From Indolivaga macrotermitis (GTDB lineage: Bacteria > Bacteroidota > Bacteroidia > Bacteroidales > Dysgonomonadaceae): DNA of 64,000 bases. Of this stretch, positions 63,924-64,000 are shown one piece after another (position 1 is the first letter of the stretch; each line of letters begins with the position of its first letter). The stretch lies in the NCBI RefSeq assembly GCF_900128985.1, contig NZ_FQUC01000003.1:248001-312000 (forward strand), given 5' to 3'. Below the pieces are notes generated by a model. It did not search any database and was not told the DNA's origin. It saw only the letters and a program-made list of their open reading frames with translations. The position numbers and the translations under genes were made by a program.

Positions 63924-64000
63924 CACAAAGAATTACAGTCTCGAAATAACATTGAGTTATAAAATCACAATGTCAGCCTGTATATCCACAAAAGAATCCC

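Overview
The window reads as chromosomal DNA of a Bacteroidales bacterium. A Dysgonomonas-like organism is my best guess, but it comes from protein style only and no search was run. The evidence is: promoters of the Bacteroidetes form (TTTG, 18-20 bases, TAnnTTTG; for example before the peroxiredoxin gene and the tRNA); a SusC/SusD pair; lipoproteins whose Cys is followed by acidic residues; a cobalamin riboswitch upstream of btuB with BtuG-like propellers; a type B L31 protein; and families typical of this order (DUF3078, DUF4923, OmpP1/FadL, SPOR lipoprotein). No rRNA, phage, transposase or CRISPR array is visible. One tRNA is present, an initiator tRNA-fMet.

Layout. 1-6.6 kb: housekeeping (ahpC, gapA, a GlxA-type regulator, nadE, a FadL-like porin). 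6.7-11.1 kb: a compact cassette of two SGNH esterase-like proteins, one with a LysM domain inside its catalytic fold, and an MBOAT acyltransferase, probably a cell-envelope O-acetylation system. 11.2-20.2 kb: a vitamin B12 uptake operon (riboswitch, btuB, two tandem btuG-like genes, btuF, btuC, btuD, two small TonB-C-domain proteins). 20.2-23.6 kb: rpmE, an exported lactonase-fold lipoprotein, a DUF3078 protein and tRNA-fMet. 23.7-28.8 kb: an accessory patch with two broken reading frames flanking two paralogous lipoproteins whose metzincin zinc motifs have lost key residues (probable pseudoproteases). 28.8-37.8 kb: small membrane, envelope and metabolic genes, including an atypical Fpg/Nei-like protein, rsmI and a nucleoside transporter. 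38.5-43.5 kb: a SusC/SusD pair without glycan enzymes. 43.7-47.5 kb: sufC, sufD, a DUF1272 gene and sufS, with no sufB. 47.6-50.7 kb: xth, Mla-like ABC subunits and EcsC. 50.8-53.4 kb: an ECF sigma module. 53.7-64 kb: serS, a lipocalin-like and a SPOR lipoprotein, a PhnP-like hydrolase, an AraC regulator with a monooxygenase-like partner, speA, a flavin reductase with a class III aminotransferase, and lepA.

How parts work together. In the B12 locus the riboswitch should repress the whole set when cobalamin is plentiful; BtuG and BtuB capture and import the vitamin across the outer membrane, BtuF binds it in the periplasm and BtuCD moves it inward. A terminator-like hairpin between btuG2 and btuF could set a higher level for the surface proteins. 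The SGNH/MBOAT cassette would move acetyl groups across the membrane (MBOAT) and attach or remove them in the periplasm (SGNH proteins). The most unusual items are the paired pseudoproteases with neighbouring gene decay, the SGNH protein with an inserted LysM domain, the Fpg/Nei-like protein lacking canonical catalytic residues, and the suf operon without sufB but with a cysteine-rich DUF1272 gene.
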